From positions 72,035 to 136,034 of the forward strand of contig NZ_LT992558.1 of the NCBI RefSeq assembly GCF_900258435.1: DNA of 64,000 nucleotides, read 5' to 3'. Below, piece by piece: positions 35,918-45,376 of the stretch. This DNA comes from Carnobacterium divergens. Its GTDB lineage: Bacteria; Bacillota; Bacilli; Lactobacillales; Carnobacteriaceae. The first letter of the stretch is position 1, and each line of letters starts with the position of its first letter. The notes under the pieces are model-generated. The model was given only the letters and a program-made list of their open reading frames with translations. It ran no database searches and was not told where the DNA came from. Position numbers and translations under genes: made by a program.

Positions 35918-36754
35918 GTGTTTAGTCTATTTGACGCTATTAATCATTATCTAGGCTTTTTTAACTTTAATCTTAAGTTAAAAAATCAAATTTATACGCT
36001 AATGGGATTTATTGGAAATTGGTATTTGTTGCATTTAGCGATTCAATTTTTTAAAAATCAGCTTTACTTGCGTGGCTTTTTATTTGCACTGATTTTTCTT
36101 GTGCTTCTTTATTTTTCAATTTTAAATCTTGTTTACTACTTTACATCCAAAACGATAAAAGGAGATATTTCTCCTCATATTGAAAAAATATTTGGTGGAA
36201 AACCTAAAGATGCTGATGCTTCAGCACCGATTTCTCCTAATCCTTTTCATACACAATCAGCTACTCCTGTAATGTATGATCCTGTTGGAATTTATGATCA
36301 AAATAATTTGATTTCTGCAACGTTAACTAGTACCGATTCTCAACGAGCAGCCCTTAAACATATCGCGGATTATTTGATTGAAACCCACCATATTCAAGAA
36401 AATTATCAAGGTTTGGATGATCATCAGCTAACCGATTTTCTAAAAAAAAGCAATCTCATTAAATTTGACGCTATTGGAACGCATGCTTTGATTCCATCTT
36501 ATAAATTAGTCGCTGAAGAACATCAGTTGCATGTCTATGCTGGTTTAAATATCCTCGATCAACAACTTATCGGCAGTATCGAAACTGTTGGAACTTTTGA
36601 TATTCATGACTTGCAAGAAAATTATCAGCTTTTACCTGTTAGTTGCCTCCTTCATGGCGGAAAATGCAAAACAATTGGGCGATCAGGCCTCATTGAAAGG
36701 ATTGATCCTTATTTTGTTGAAATGAAAATTGCCTATCAAAGAAAAAACGAATGA
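35918..36754 (+). CDS. Hypothetical membrane protein with a cytoplasmic C-terminal domain
   Basis: A 278-residue protein with two to three TM helices in the first 75 residues and a soluble mixed alpha/beta remainder of about 200 residues. I start at GTG 35918, ten bases after GGAG; GTG 35912 is only four bases away and less likely. It is co-transcribed with the Ser/Thr-rich protein and ends at a terminator. Similar two-gene sets occur in Lactobacillales as DUF-only proteins. I recognise no catalytic motif. Confidence 0.7.
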   Translation: MFSLFDAINHYLGFFNFNLKLKNQIYTLMGFIGNWYLLHLAIQFFKNQLYLRGFLFALIFLVLLYFSILNLVYYFTSKTIKGDISPHIEKIFGGKPKDADASAPISPNPFHTQSATPVMYDPVGIYDQNNLISATLTSTDSQRAALKHIADYLIETHHIQENYQGLDDHQLTDFLKKSNLIKFDAIGTHALIPSYKLVAEEHQLHVYAGLNILDQQLIGSIETVGTFDIHDLQENYQLLPVSCLLHGGKCKTIGRSGLIERIDPYFVEMKIAYQRKNE

Positions 36755-36758
36755 ACCT

Positions 36759-36805
36759 AAAAATGCCAACTAAGTAAAATTGGTTTACTTAGTTGGCATT
36801 TTTTA
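36759..36805. terminator. Bidirectional terminator
   Basis: AAATGCCAACTAAGTAAA pairs with TTTACTTAGTTGGCATTT, with T and A runs on either side. It lies between the convergent genes. Confidence 0.85.
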
Positions 36806-37795
36806 TATGATTTCCTTCGCTAACAATCGGTAGGTGTTTAACCGTTTTTCTTGGCTATGGGTAATGCTCACAATCATCGCTTCATCAAAACCATACTCGT
36901 TTCCTTCTTGAAGTAATTTATCGGCAACGATTGCCGGTGTTCCTACTAGGTGGATTTTACGATTTTCTTGAATTTTCATTCGATCGAGCTCTGTTAAAGG
37001 CAAGCTTTTTGCTGCTTCAGGTGTTAAAATAACTGGTTTTTGACCTTTAGCCATCATCAAACGTTGAATATCGGCTGGTGCTGCCTCATACTCTGCTTCT
37101 TCCAGACTTTCTGCAACCGTTGCTAAATAGGCAACATTGATTTCTGGTTTTTCCATAAAATCAGACGGTTGAAATCTTGATTTGTACAAATCCAGTATTT
37201 CTTTTGATAACGAACCCATAAAAAATTGGGCAAAAGAATAACCAACACCCATTCTAGCAGCTTCTCTAGCACTGTCTCCACTGGATCCTAATAGCCATGC
37301 TTCGGGTAATACTATTTGGCTTGGAGAAGCGATTGTTTCTTGATACAGCGAATCACTAGGAAGCGCATCTTTAATTAACTCTAAGGTTGTTTCTAATTTT
37401 TTATATAGATAACGCAACTCAGGGCGTGCCCCTTCTGATAATGCATAAATAGCCTTCATATCTCCACCAGGCGCTCTTCCAACACCAAAATCAATTTTCC
37501 CTGGATTCAATGCACTTAGCGTTTTAAATACTTCCGCCATTTTTAGTGGAGAATAATGCATCATCATCGTTCCACCTGTCCCTAATCTGAGGTTTTTAGT
37601 CAAACTAGATAAATAGGCAATGATAATCTCAGGCGCTGAGCTTGCGAAGGTTGTTGTGTTGTGATGTTCTGCTAACCACATGCGATGATATCCTAATTCA
37701 TCTGCTAGTAACGCTAATTCCACGGCTTTTATAATTGCCTCCGCACTTTGATTCCCTGCAGTTACAGGAGCTTGGTCTAAGACACTTAATTTCAT
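36803..37795 (-). CDS. LLM class flavin-dependent oxidoreductase
   Basis: A 330-residue TIM-barrel monooxygenase-type protein. It opens with LSVLDQAPV, has the MWLAEHHNTTTFASSAPEI and LRLGTGGTMMMHYSP blocks and the later LLGSSGDSAREAARMGVGYSFAQFF and IHLVGTPAIVADKL. These are the features of the MsnO8/luciferase-like group common in Firmicutes. The substrate is unknown. A ribosome site GGAGGAA precedes the ATG. Monocistronic. Confidence 0.9.
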   Translation of the reverse strand: MKLSVLDQAPVTAGNQSAEAIIKAVELALLADELGYHRMWLAEHHNTTTFASSAPEIIIAYLSSLTKNLRLGTGGTMMMHYSPLKMAEVFKTLSALNPGKIDFGVGRAPGGDMKAIYALSEGARPELRYLYKKLETTLELIKDALPSDSLYQETIASPSQIVLPEAWLLGSSGDSAREAARMGVGYSFAQFFMGSLSKEILDLYKSRFQPSDFMEKPEINVAYLATVAESLEEAEYEAAPADIQRLMMAKGQKPVILTPEAAKSLPLTELDRMKIQENRKIHLVGTPAIVADKLLQEGNEYGFDEAMIVSITHSQEKRLNTYRLLAKEII

Positions 37796-37876
37796 TTTTC
37801 GTTCCTCCTACCTTCACTGATACACTGCTTTTAGTATACTGCTCTTATACATAAAAAGCTGAGTTTTTGCTTTAAC

Positions 37877-37917
37877 TAAAAAAGCCAGTAACTGAATAAC
37901 GATCAGCTACTGGCTTC
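37877..37917 (-). terminator. Terminator of the NlpC/P60 gene
   Basis: AAGCCAGTAGCTGA pairs with TCAGTTACTGGCTT and is followed by T on the minus strand. Confidence 0.85.
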
Positions 37918-37925
37918 CAATTGTT

Positions 37926-39119
37926 TTATTTTACAACACGAACTGCAAATGAAGGTGCATACCCGCTGATACTTTGGTATTTCACAACGTCACCTGTTTG
38001 TGGAGCATGAATGTATTGTCCACCACCTGCATAAATTGCTACGTGATGAGTAGCTCCACGAGGTCCCCAGAACAATAAATCTCCAGCTTGTAACGCGCCC
38101 ATTGACACTTGAACACCTGATGATTCTTGAGGAACGGTATAACCACCGATTGATTTTCCTAGAACACGACTAAATGCATAGCCTGTTAAACCAGAACAAT
38201 CAAATCCAGCAGGACTTTTCCCACCCCATACGTAAGGAACGCCTAGATAACGTGCTGCTTCAGCAACAACTGCTGCTCCTTCGGCTGCTGAAATAGTATT
38301 TCCAGAAACGCTACCTGCACCTGGATCAACAGCAGGTGCATTATTTGTATTTTCAGTTTCTGTTTTTGATGTTTCGGTTGAAGTTGGAACTGCTTTTGGA
38401 GCTTTAGCAGCAGCTTCTTGTTGTGCTTTTAGGTCAGCTGCTTTTTTCTCAGCATCCGCTTTTTCAGCTAAAAACTGATCACGTTCGCCTTCTGCTGTAG
38501 CTTTACTTGCTGCAAGAGTTGCAACTGCTGATTCTTGTGCAATTTTTTTCGTTTCTAACTCACCTTTTAACTTTTCTAATTCACCAGAAACTTGACGTTG
38601 TTCTTCGATTTTAGAATCAGTTTCTGATTTTTTAGTTTCTACGGCTTTTTTATCATCTGCTTGTGCTTTAACTAATTCACGATTTGCTGAAACCATTTGG
38701 CTAACAACATCAACGCGGCCAATAACATCAGATAAAGATTCAGCTGAGATAATGAAATCTATGTAGCTATCTCCATCATTTACTTGTACTGATCTTGCTT
38801 GTTTTTTCAATTGTTCTGTTCTTTGGTCAATTTTAGCAGTTAAATCAGTGATTTCTGCTTCTAATTTCTCTTTTTCTTTTTGAGTCGCTTCACTTTGCGC
38901 AACCAATGTTTTTGCTTTTTCTTCTGCTACTACGATTTCTTTTGTAACAGCTTCTAAACTTGTTGTTGCTTCTTTTTGTTGACCTGATAAGTCACTAATT
39001 TTTGAATTTTGTTGGTCAATTTTTTCAGATAAATCGTCTGCTAATGCGCTAATTGGTGCTGCTAAAGCTGATAATGTCAACGTTCCTGCTAATACAAATG
39101 TCATGATTTTGTTTTTCAC
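37926..39119 (-). CDS. Secreted NlpC/P60 peptidoglycan hydrolase with coiled-coil domain
   Basis: A 397-residue secreted protein with a signal peptide (about 1-27, ending ISALA), a long coiled coil (about 30-240), a Thr/Asn/Pro linker, and a C-terminal NlpC/P60 cysteine peptidase. The catalytic residues are Cys308 (GFDCSGLTGYAF), His359 (THHVAIYAG) and His371. The layout matches the essential PcsB/P60-like cell-separation hydrolases of Gram-positive cocci and Listeria, which are usually under WalRK control. A matching WalR-type box lies 213 bases upstream at 39332-39348. Monocistronic. Confidence 0.93.
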   Translation of the reverse strand: MKNKIMTFVLAGTLTLSALAAPISALADDLSEKIDQQNSKISDLSGQQKEATTSLEAVTKEIVVAEEKAKTLVAQSEATQKEKEKLEAEITDLTAKIDQRTEQLKKQARSVQVNDGDSYIDFIISAESLSDVIGRVDVVSQMVSANRELVKAQADDKKAVETKKSETDSKIEEQRQVSGELEKLKGELETKKIAQESAVATLAASKATAEGERDQFLAEKADAEKKAADLKAQQEAAAKAPKAVPTSTETSKTETENTNNAPAVDPGAGSVSGNTISAAEGAAVVAEAARYLGVPYVWGGKSPAGFDCSGLTGYAFSRVLGKSIGGYTVPQESSGVQVSMGALQAGDLLFWGPRGATHHVAIYAGGGQYIHAPQTGDVVKYQSISGYAPSFAVRVVK

Positions 39120-39144
39120 ACTAAATTCCTCCAGATGTCGTTGT

Positions 39145-39180
39145 TTTTAAGTTTATGTTTTAAGTTTATGTTTTAAATTT
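39145..39180. repeat. Short tandem repeat in the NlpC/P60 leader
   Basis: Two and a half copies of a 14-base unit TTTTAAGTTTATGT. It lies in the untranslated region before the hydrolase gene. Confidence 0.5.
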
Positions 39181-39331
39181 TAGCGGTTATTTAACCTTAA
39201 AATATTGTATCATACCCTCACCTCAACGACTAGCAATTCTCAAAGATGACTCACAAATGTAATATTTTTAAAATAGGACTAAAGGATGAATTATGTTTTG
39301 ATAGGTTTTGGCTCTTTTCAATGGATGGATT

Positions 39332-39348
39332 GTTACAGATGCGTAACA
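39332..39348 (-). promoter_or_regulatory. WalR-type box upstream of the NlpC/P60 gene
   Basis: On the minus strand TGTTAC-GCATC-TGTAAC, an exact fit to the WalR consensus TGTWAH-N5-TGTWAH. The WalR regulon controls cell-wall hydrolases of this type. Confidence 0.65.
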
Positions 39349-39405
39349 TACAGCTTTTGTACGTGTTTAATTCTAAGTTATCTGACCAAATCAAATAAAC
39401 TAAGT

Positions 39406-39441
39406 AAAAAACCACACTGAATTAAAATCCAGTATGGTTTT
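39406..39441 (-). terminator. Terminator of the aquaporin gene
   Basis: AAAACCATACTG pairs with CAGTGTGGTTTT on the minus strand, one mismatch, followed by T. Confidence 0.8.
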
Positions 39442-39456
39442 GCTTTTAGTATGCTT

Positions 39457-40125
39457 CTACTTTACTTCACTATCTAAAACAAATTTCCCAACAATAGCAG
39501 CTAATACACCACCAACAATTGGTCCTACAATAAAGACCCAAAGTTGTGATAACGCTTCGCCGCCAGCAAAAATTGCAGGAGCAATACTTCTAGCTGGGTT
39601 AACGGATGTGCCAGTTAACGGAATGCCTAGTAAGTGAATCAATACAAGTGTTAAACCAATGACTAATCCAGCAAATTCTGGGTTGCCTTTTTTACCTGTT
39701 ACCATCACGATTACCAGTACAAAAACAAAAGTTAAGATGCATTCAACTAGAAAAGCACCCATTGCGTTTAAGTTACCAAAACCATTTTGACCTAAGTTTG
39801 AAACCGATAAATCAGATGCGACTAAAATACTTTTTAACACTGCAGTTGCAACGATTGCACCTAGCACTTGACCAACCAGGTAGTACACAAGCTCCATTGC
39901 TGAAATACGTTTATTAACAAATAAACCGATTGAAACAGCTGGGTTAACGTGACAACCTGAAATCGTTCCGATACTATAAGCCATTGCTACGATGGATAAA
40001 CCAAATGCCATTGCAATGGCTAACGTACCAATCCCTTCAATTCCTCCGCCTAAAACAGCCGTTCCTGTACCAAATAATACCAAAACAAACGTTCCGATAA
40101 ATTCAGCGATTCCTTTTTTCATCAT
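39457..40125 (-). CDS. MIP/aquaporin family channel
   Basis: A 222-residue channel with six TM segments and both NPA boxes: GCHVNPAVSIG and TSVNPARSIAP. The second is followed by Arg of the selectivity filter. AqpZ-like length and loop composition suggest water transport, but small solutes such as glycerol cannot be ruled out. Start at ATG 40125, eight bases after GGAGG; the TTG two codons upstream overlaps the spacer. Monocistronic with its own terminator. Confidence 0.9.
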   Translation of the reverse strand: MMKKGIAEFIGTFVLVLFGTGTAVLGGGIEGIGTLAIAMAFGLSIVAMAYSIGTISGCHVNPAVSIGLFVNKRISAMELVYYLVGQVLGAIVATAVLKSILVASDLSVSNLGQNGFGNLNAMGAFLVECILTFVFVLVIVMVTGKKGNPEFAGLVIGLTLVLIHLLGIPLTGTSVNPARSIAPAIFAGGEALSQLWVFIVGPIVGGVLAAIVGKFVLDSEVK

Positions 40126-40260
40126 TCGCAATTCCTCCTTAAGGAAATAAATAAGTGCATTTTTTCATTCAGAGTTTTATTTTATCACACTTATTGAAAA
40201 TCATGCCTAAATTTGATCAAAGACAATTTTCATCCTTTCTTAAGAATATACGATGTTTTA

Positions 40261-41037
40261 TCATCCTTTTTTTCCAAGAACAGGGAAAAATTTAGCGGTT
40301 TTTTTAGCATATTCAATAAAATCAGGCCGGTCTTGGTATTTTTTTTCTAATAATGGAACCCCTGACACAAATAATAGCAACAATGTAATGATGATTGGGC
40401 CAATTACTCCCCATAGATTTCCTACAGTTGTCAATGTCACCAAATAAATTCCCCACCAACTAAGCGCTTCACCAAAATAATTAGGGTGACGAGTTAGCGA
40501 CCAAAGACCTGTTGTTAAAAGTTTGCCATGATTTCCAGCTTGTTGTTTGAATTTCCTCAATTGCCAATCGCCTACAACTTCAAAAAAGAAGCCAATTGCC
40601 CAAATAATGATTCCTAAGCTATTCCACCAGTAAAATGAATCCACTTTCGTTGTATTTACTAACAGAATTGGAAGAGACACGATGTATAAAAGAACCCCTT
40701 GTAGCACAAAAACATTTAAATACGCTTTTAGTCTTGGAAAATTCGTTCCCCAACGTTTACGCATATTGACATATCGATAATCCTCAGGCTTGCCGATATT
40801 CCGACGTGCCAGATGGTAAAACAATCGCAAGCCCCATACCAACACTAATAACGTCACCCACATGCCTGCCAATGTTGGCGCTCCTGTCGAAAAATAAGAA
40901 GCAAGTGCTACAATAATAAATCCTGGTCCCCATGCTAAATCTACGATTGAATTGTTATTTAACATCTGAGCAACTAGGAATAATATCGTAAAATAAATAA
41001 CTAATAAAATCCCACTTAATACATACGCATTTCCCAT
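40261..41037 (-). CDS. DUF1295/steroid 5-alpha-reductase-like membrane protein
   Basis: A 258-residue protein with about six TM helices. The diagnostic C-terminal blocks are [20 protein letters not shown] and a late [21 protein letters not shown], the pattern of DUF1295 and related ICMT-like reductases that bind NADPH. Substrate unknown. The start codon is directly after the TAA that ends the DhaL-DegV reading frame (41038-41040). Its GGAGGAG ribosome site lies inside that frame, so the two genes were built as one operon. Confidence 0.88.
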   Translation of the reverse strand: MGNAYVLSGILLVIYFTILFLVAQMLNNNSIVDLAWGPGFIIVALASYFSTGAPTLAGMWVTLLVLVWGLRLFYHLARRNIGKPEDYRYVNMRKRWGTNFPRLKAYLNVFVLQGVLLYIVSLPILLVNTTKVDSFYWWNSLGIIIWAIGFFFEVVGDWQLRKFKQQAGNHGKLLTTGLWSLTRHPNYFGEALSWWGIYLVTLTTVGNLWGVIGPIIITLLLLFVSGVPLLEKKYQDRPDFIEYAKKTAKFFPVLGKKG

Positions 41038-42855
41038 TTAAATCTCCTCCATTTTCTTATCTTCCATCGATACTGCAATTGCAATACACTCTTCTCCAGC
41101 ACTCATGGCCACTACTGTCGAGATTTCCATTAAATAATGCGGCGGATATCCTAATTCCGTTTCGACTTGTTTTGCAAAGCGTTGCGCTCGTTTTTCATCA
41201 TTTGCATGAATGATTGCGTATCTTTTAATTGAATGTATTCATTGCAGTTTTTTAACTTCTTTCAATAAGCGTTTTTCATTCGATTTGGTGCTAAAGGCTA
41301 CACCTAAAACAGAGCCACCACCTTTTTCATTTAAACTAACAATAGGCTTTAAGTGAATTTTTTGAGCAATTTTTCCAATCGTCCCTGGCAATCTTCCAGA
41401 TTGAATCATTGCGTCTAAGCGATTTACACTCACTAAAATTTTCGTCTTCGTCGTTGCTGTTTCTAATTTAGCAACAATCGTCTCAAAGGACTCCCCTTTT
41501 GCAATCCATTCCGCTGCATCCATTACTAACAAACCTTCTGCAGCAGAATTTTGTTTGGAATCGACAATTGCTATCTTTGTTCCTTTTTGCTGGAATTTTT
41601 TAGCGCCTTCTTTTATAGAAGAATAGGTACCGCTTAACGCACTGGCAACCGTGACAACAATGATTTCTTGATATCTTGTTTCTAAATAAGAAAAAAGGTT
41701 CTCAATCGCTTTAAGGCTAGGCTGCGAAGAACTCGATTCCCCATCTGCTATTCGAGTCATTTCATAAAATTCAGTAGGTTGAATCGTGAGTTTATCTAGA
41801 TAATTAACCTCGTTAACAATTAAGTTCATCGGCAATACATGGATTTGTTCGTTTAACACAAAAGAAGCTGGTAAATCTGCAATCGAGTCCGTTACAAGTG
41901 CAATTTTATATTTTTGGTTTGTGTTGACTTCAAATTGCAACAACATATCCTCCGCTTTTTGTTGTAAGATACGCCCCTTGGTTCGAAGACGCTTCATAAC
42001 TTCTGCCGGTTGGTTTGAATGAATATGAATACGCGCCTTTTTAGCGCCAGCTGCAACTACCATCGAATCACCCAGGTCTTGCAGTAAGGCTTTGATTTCT
42101 TCTTGGACAAGTTGCTGTCCTTCTATTAAAACTTCGGTACAATAACGATTTTCTGGCGCATTGTCTAATTCATGACTAGACTGACTGATTTCAACTTTCA
42201 ACTGCTGTTCTATAAATGCAGAATCTGTTTTCATTTCTGCTTCCCCGTGACGACAAATCATTTCAGTAAACCCTTCAAGAAATAGAACAAAGCCTTTAGC
42301 TCCAGCATCCACAACATTATTCTTTTGTAAAATTTTTAATTGTTTCGGTGTTTCAGTTAAAGCAACTTTGGCTTCTTCTAACCCTTGGCTTAAAATGGCT
42401 TTGAAATTTGTTTCTGTTGCATCTAAAGCCTCCGCCCATGCTCGAATAACGGTAATCATCGTACCTTCTACTGGGTTTTCAATTGCCGCATAAGCATCTT
42501 TGACAGCTGCCTTGGCACTAGTTGTAAAGTTGGCTACTGAAAACGACGCTTCTTTTTCAACTTGTCTTGCAAAACCGTTTAAATATTGAGCGAAAATGAT
42601 TCCTGAATTCCCTCGAGCACTTACTAGTGCAGCATCTGCCACTGCATCAAACACTTCCTTGATAGACTGAAATTGCTGCCCCGTCTCCTCAATAATGCCT
42701 TGCATAAGAGACGCAAGATTGCTACCCGTATCACCATCTGCAACTGGAAATACATTGATTGTATTAAGTGCTTTCTTTTTATTAATAACAGCTATAGCTC
42801 CTTGCTGAAATGCCAACCTCAATTGTTCTTTATCGATTATTTCATTAGATTCCAT
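41038..42855 (-). pseudogene. DhaL-DegV fusion protein gene with in-frame stop
   Basis: The protein has an N-terminal DhaL/FakA-type kinase domain (VFPVADGDTGSN, ARGNSGIIFAQYL) and a C-terminal DegV-type fatty-acid-binding domain (ALVTDSIADLP, SSSQPS, LSGTYSSIKEGAKKF). It stops at TGA 41239-41241 after VKKLQ. The same frame runs on for 66 further sense codons to TAA 41038 and reads like the missing end of DegV (KRYAIIHANDEKRAQRF, then STVVAMSAGEECIAIAVS). Hence a single substitution probably created the stop. FakA and FakB activate exogenous fatty acids; this would be a fused version. I use ATG 42855 after GGGAG; ATG 42867 is possible. A sequencing error is an alternative. Confidence 0.75.
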
Positions 42856-42890
42856 TCGTTCTCCCATCCTTATTCACTACCTTATGGCTG

Positions 42891-43295
42891 TTAATTCCAT
42901 TGGAAATGCTTCACTATTAAATAGACAATTCCTGCAGTGGCACTATTTAATACCGTACCCCAGATTAAATCAAGAATCGTTACTAACGTTGACCAATCTT
43001 TTAACGTTGCTAGGTTCGTTAAATCGTAAGTTCCATAACAAATCAATCCAAAAAATCCTCCTGTAATAAGAGCCGTTAACAATGAACCTTTTTCAATTGA
43101 CGGACTAATAACGAAAAAAATCAATCCTGCAATAAATAACAAATAGAAAACTGCTGCTGGAAAAACTTTCGTTTGTCCCATCAAATGCCCTATTTCTTTT
43201 TGATACAAATTCTTCGCAATAAATAATAACCAAATTAAATCAATGATTAAAAAAACAAAAACGGTTGTTAGGTAAATCTTACTATAATAAGCCAT
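42891..43295 (-). CDS. DUF2177 family membrane protein
   Basis: A 134-residue protein with four TM helices and the family features IDLIWLLFIAKNLYQKEIG, the AVFYLLFIAGLIFFV helix, and GLICYGTYDLTNLATLKDWS. DUF2177 members have no known function. It ends just before the DhaL-DegV start (about 35 bases) and shares its direction, so it is probably in the same operon as the two genes downstream. Ribosome site GGGGGAGA. Confidence 0.9.
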   Translation of the reverse strand: MAYYSKIYLTTVFVFLIIDLIWLLFIAKNLYQKEIGHLMGQTKVFPAAVFYLLFIAGLIFFVISPSIEKGSLLTALITGGFFGLICYGTYDLTNLATLKDWSTLVTILDLIWGTVLNSATAGIVYLIVKHFQWN

Positions 43296-43472
43296 TATCT
43301 CTCCCCCTTATTATTCTTAAAAACGTTTATTTATTATAACAATAATCGCCTTTAATTAGCGAATAGTTTGATTTCAATTGAATCGATTGACAGCTCAAAC
43401 ATTTCGTTGTATGATAGTAAAAAACTTACTATTTGTAAGTTATAGACTTTTAATAAAAGGAGCTTCTCTACT

Positions 43473-44159
43473 ATGAAAATTGATATTTGGTCTGATTTTG
43501 TCTGTCCATTTTGTTATATCGGAAAACGCCACTTAGAAGCTGCACTAGGAAATGAAAAAGATGTTGAAATCATCTTTCACAGCTTTGAACTTGATCCCAA
43601 TACAGCCATTCACCACAATGAAGACATTCACCAATTGATTGCCACAAAATACGGGATTAGCTACGATCAATCCAAAGCAAATAACGCTCACATTCAACAA
43701 ATGGCTGCAAACGTTGGGTTAGATTATGATTTTGATAATATGAAAGCTACAAACAGCTTTACTATGCATCGTTTAGCACAGTTTGCCAAAGAACAGGGGT
43801 TAGGCAATGAATTTGTTGAAGCAGGTATGTATGCCTACTTTACCGAAGCCGCTTTTTTGAATGACGAAGAAACCTTAGTGGCTATCGCTAAAAAAGTGGG
43901 ATTGGACGAAGCTAGAACTCGTGAAATCATCCATTCAACAGAATACACAGCGCCTGTTCGGGTCGACGAAACCAAAGCAATGGAATTGGGCATTCAAAGT
44001 GTTCCGTTCTTTTTAATTGATGACCACTACGCTTTAAGTGGTGCTCAACCAATTGAAACCTTTAAATCTGTTTTGGCTCAAATTAAAGAAAAATCAGCAA
44101 CTTCAGCACCCATCGCTTCTACTGATGCTAATTGTGAAGGAGATTCTTGTACAATTTAA
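43473..44159 (+). CDS. DsbA/FrnE-like family oxidoreductase
   Basis: A 228-residue cytoplasmic thioredoxin-fold protein with the CxxC active site CPFC (DFVCPFCYIG), a helical insert with FDNMKATNSFTMHRLAQFAK, and the SVPFFLIDDHYALSGAQP cis-Pro block. The C-terminal tail has NCEGDSC, an extra cysteine pair outside the main fold. The length fits the FrnE-like group, which acts as a disulfide isomerase or 2-hydroxychromene isomerase relative. Role probably in thiol stress. GGAGC ribosome site. Monocistronic. Confidence 0.9.
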   Translation: MKIDIWSDFVCPFCYIGKRHLEAALGNEKDVEIIFHSFELDPNTAIHHNEDIHQLIATKYGISYDQSKANNAHIQQMAANVGLDYDFDNMKATNSFTMHRLAQFAKEQGLGNEFVEAGMYAYFTEAAFLNDEETLVAIAKKVGLDEARTREIIHSTEYTAPVRVDETKAMELGIQSVPFFLIDDHYALSGAQPIETFKSVLAQIKEKSATSAPIASTDANCEGDSCTI

Positions 44160-44188
44160 CTAAAAAGCAGTTCCCTGAACATTTTTCG

Positions 44189-44217
44189 CCATCTGACTCA
44201 TTATCGGATGGTTTTTT
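44189..44217 (+). terminator. Terminator of the DsbA-like gene
   Basis: CCATC pairs with GATGG, with a further GA/TC match, followed by TTTTTT. Confidence 0.7.
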
Positions 44218-44294
44218 ATTTTTTTCTATTGCTATTCTTTTAAATACTTGTTTAAATTAAAAGAAAACCTTTACAAAAAGAAGGAGGCATTTCC

Positions 44295-44675
44295 ATGTTA
44301 AAAAAAATCCATACCGATTCAGCACCAGCAGCGATTGGACCTTATTCTCAAGCGATTGCTGTCGGCGACACACTCTACACATCTGGCCAAATCCCAGTTG
44401 ATCCTACCACTGGAAAAGTTGTCGCATCTACCATTTCTCAGCAAACTGAACAAGTCATGAAAAACCTAGCTGCTGTTTTAAATGAAGGCAACAGTGATTT
44501 ACACCACGTTATCAAAACAACTTGTTTTTTAACAAATATGTCAGATTTTGCTGAATTTAATCATGTTTATGGTACACACTTTGGCAATCATAAACCTGCT
44601 CGCTCATGCGTAGCTGTAAAAGATCTCCCACTTGGCGTTTTAGTTGAAGTAGAAGCCATTGCCCTCCTCAACTAA
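44295..44675 (+). CDS. ridA: RidA family enamine/imine deaminase
   Basis: A 126-residue protein with the RidA signature: GPYSQAI near the N-terminus, GDTLYTSGQIP, and the C-terminal PARSCVAVKDLPLGVLVEVEAIA with the conserved Arg. It removes reactive 2-aminoacrylate-type intermediates from PLP enzymes. The start has AAGGAGG. Monocistronic, followed by a bidirectional terminator. Confidence 0.95.
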   Translation: MLKKIHTDSAPAAIGPYSQAIAVGDTLYTSGQIPVDPTTGKVVASTISQQTEQVMKNLAAVLNEGNSDLHHVIKTTCFLTNMSDFAEFNHVYGTHFGNHKPARSCVAVKDLPLGVLVEVEAIALLN

Positions 44676-44684
44676 TTGAAACAA

Positions 44685-44735
44685 AAAATGATCTATTCCC
44701 AACTAAGCATCATTAGTTAAGAATAGATCGTTTTT
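44685..44735. terminator. Bidirectional terminator
   Basis: AAAATGATCTATTC and AACTAA pair with TTAGTT and GAATAGATCGTTTT. It lies between ridA and the convergent unknown gene. Confidence 0.85.
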
Positions 44736-45145
44736 CATTTCGATGCCATTTCATCAGAGAGTTTAAATACATAGTTGTCTACTTCAAATAGCTCCCTTAA
44801 AATTTCTTCCACTTGGTTAAATAATTGATTGACTTCATTGATTTTATTCGAACATTCGATTGTTTTATGTCCTTCGTAAATGAATTGATCGTACGCTTCA
44901 ATTAATTTTACTTGGTGCGCTCCTTTAGTAAACAAGGTGAATTCATCCATCATCTGAACTTCAAAACTCTGTTTCCACCCCTCTGTTAAGACAATCGTCA
45001 TTACAACCGTATGGACTGACAGGCCATCTAATGCTATTTCTCTGCCATTAACCAATAACGTATAGCAAACACTTTTCACAATCCCACAAGCATTGCATCC
45101 ACCTTCAGTTAAATCAACAGAACTGCTAAGAACAATCTCTTTCAT
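44735..45145 (-). CDS. Hypothetical protein with CxxC motif
   Basis: A 136-residue cytoplasmic protein. A CNAC pair near residue 17 (GGCNACGIVKSVCYTLL) and further cysteines suggest metal binding. The middle is beta-rich and the C-terminal 40 residues are helical and acidic. I do not recognise a family. Start ATG 45145, preceded by TGGAGG. Monocistronic. Confidence 0.6.
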   Translation of the reverse strand: MKEIVLSSSVDLTEGGCNACGIVKSVCYTLLVNGREIALDGLSVHTVVMTIVLTEGWKQSFEVQMMDEFTLFTKGAHQVKLIEAYDQFIYEGHKTIECSNKINEVNQLFNQVEEILRELFEVDNYVFKLSDEMASK

Positions 45146-45376
45146 TTTTTACCTCCACTTATAATGACTTATATTAGTTAAATTATACTACTTTTTAGGG
45201 ACAAGAACACCTTGACTATTCATCATTTAGTATTCCTATCGCAATCACGTTTTTTATTCATTCTTTTAATCCAAACGTAGCAAGCAATCAAATATCCATG
45301 TTAATTTTTTGGGTACATCGCCACATGGAACATGCTAAAATTGGTTTATACTATTCAATGAAAGGAAGGGCTCCAG

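Noticed and set aside
41038-41238. Possible separate small gene between the DhaL-DegV gene and the DUF1295 gene
   Set aside because: It has no start codon with a ribosome site, and its frame is continuous with the DhaL-DegV frame across one TGA. It reads as the lost C-terminus of DegV.
42673-42894. Plus-strand ORF over the start of the DhaL-DegV gene
   Set aside because: It lies wholly opposite a gene with clear domains and has no ribosome site or promoter of its own.
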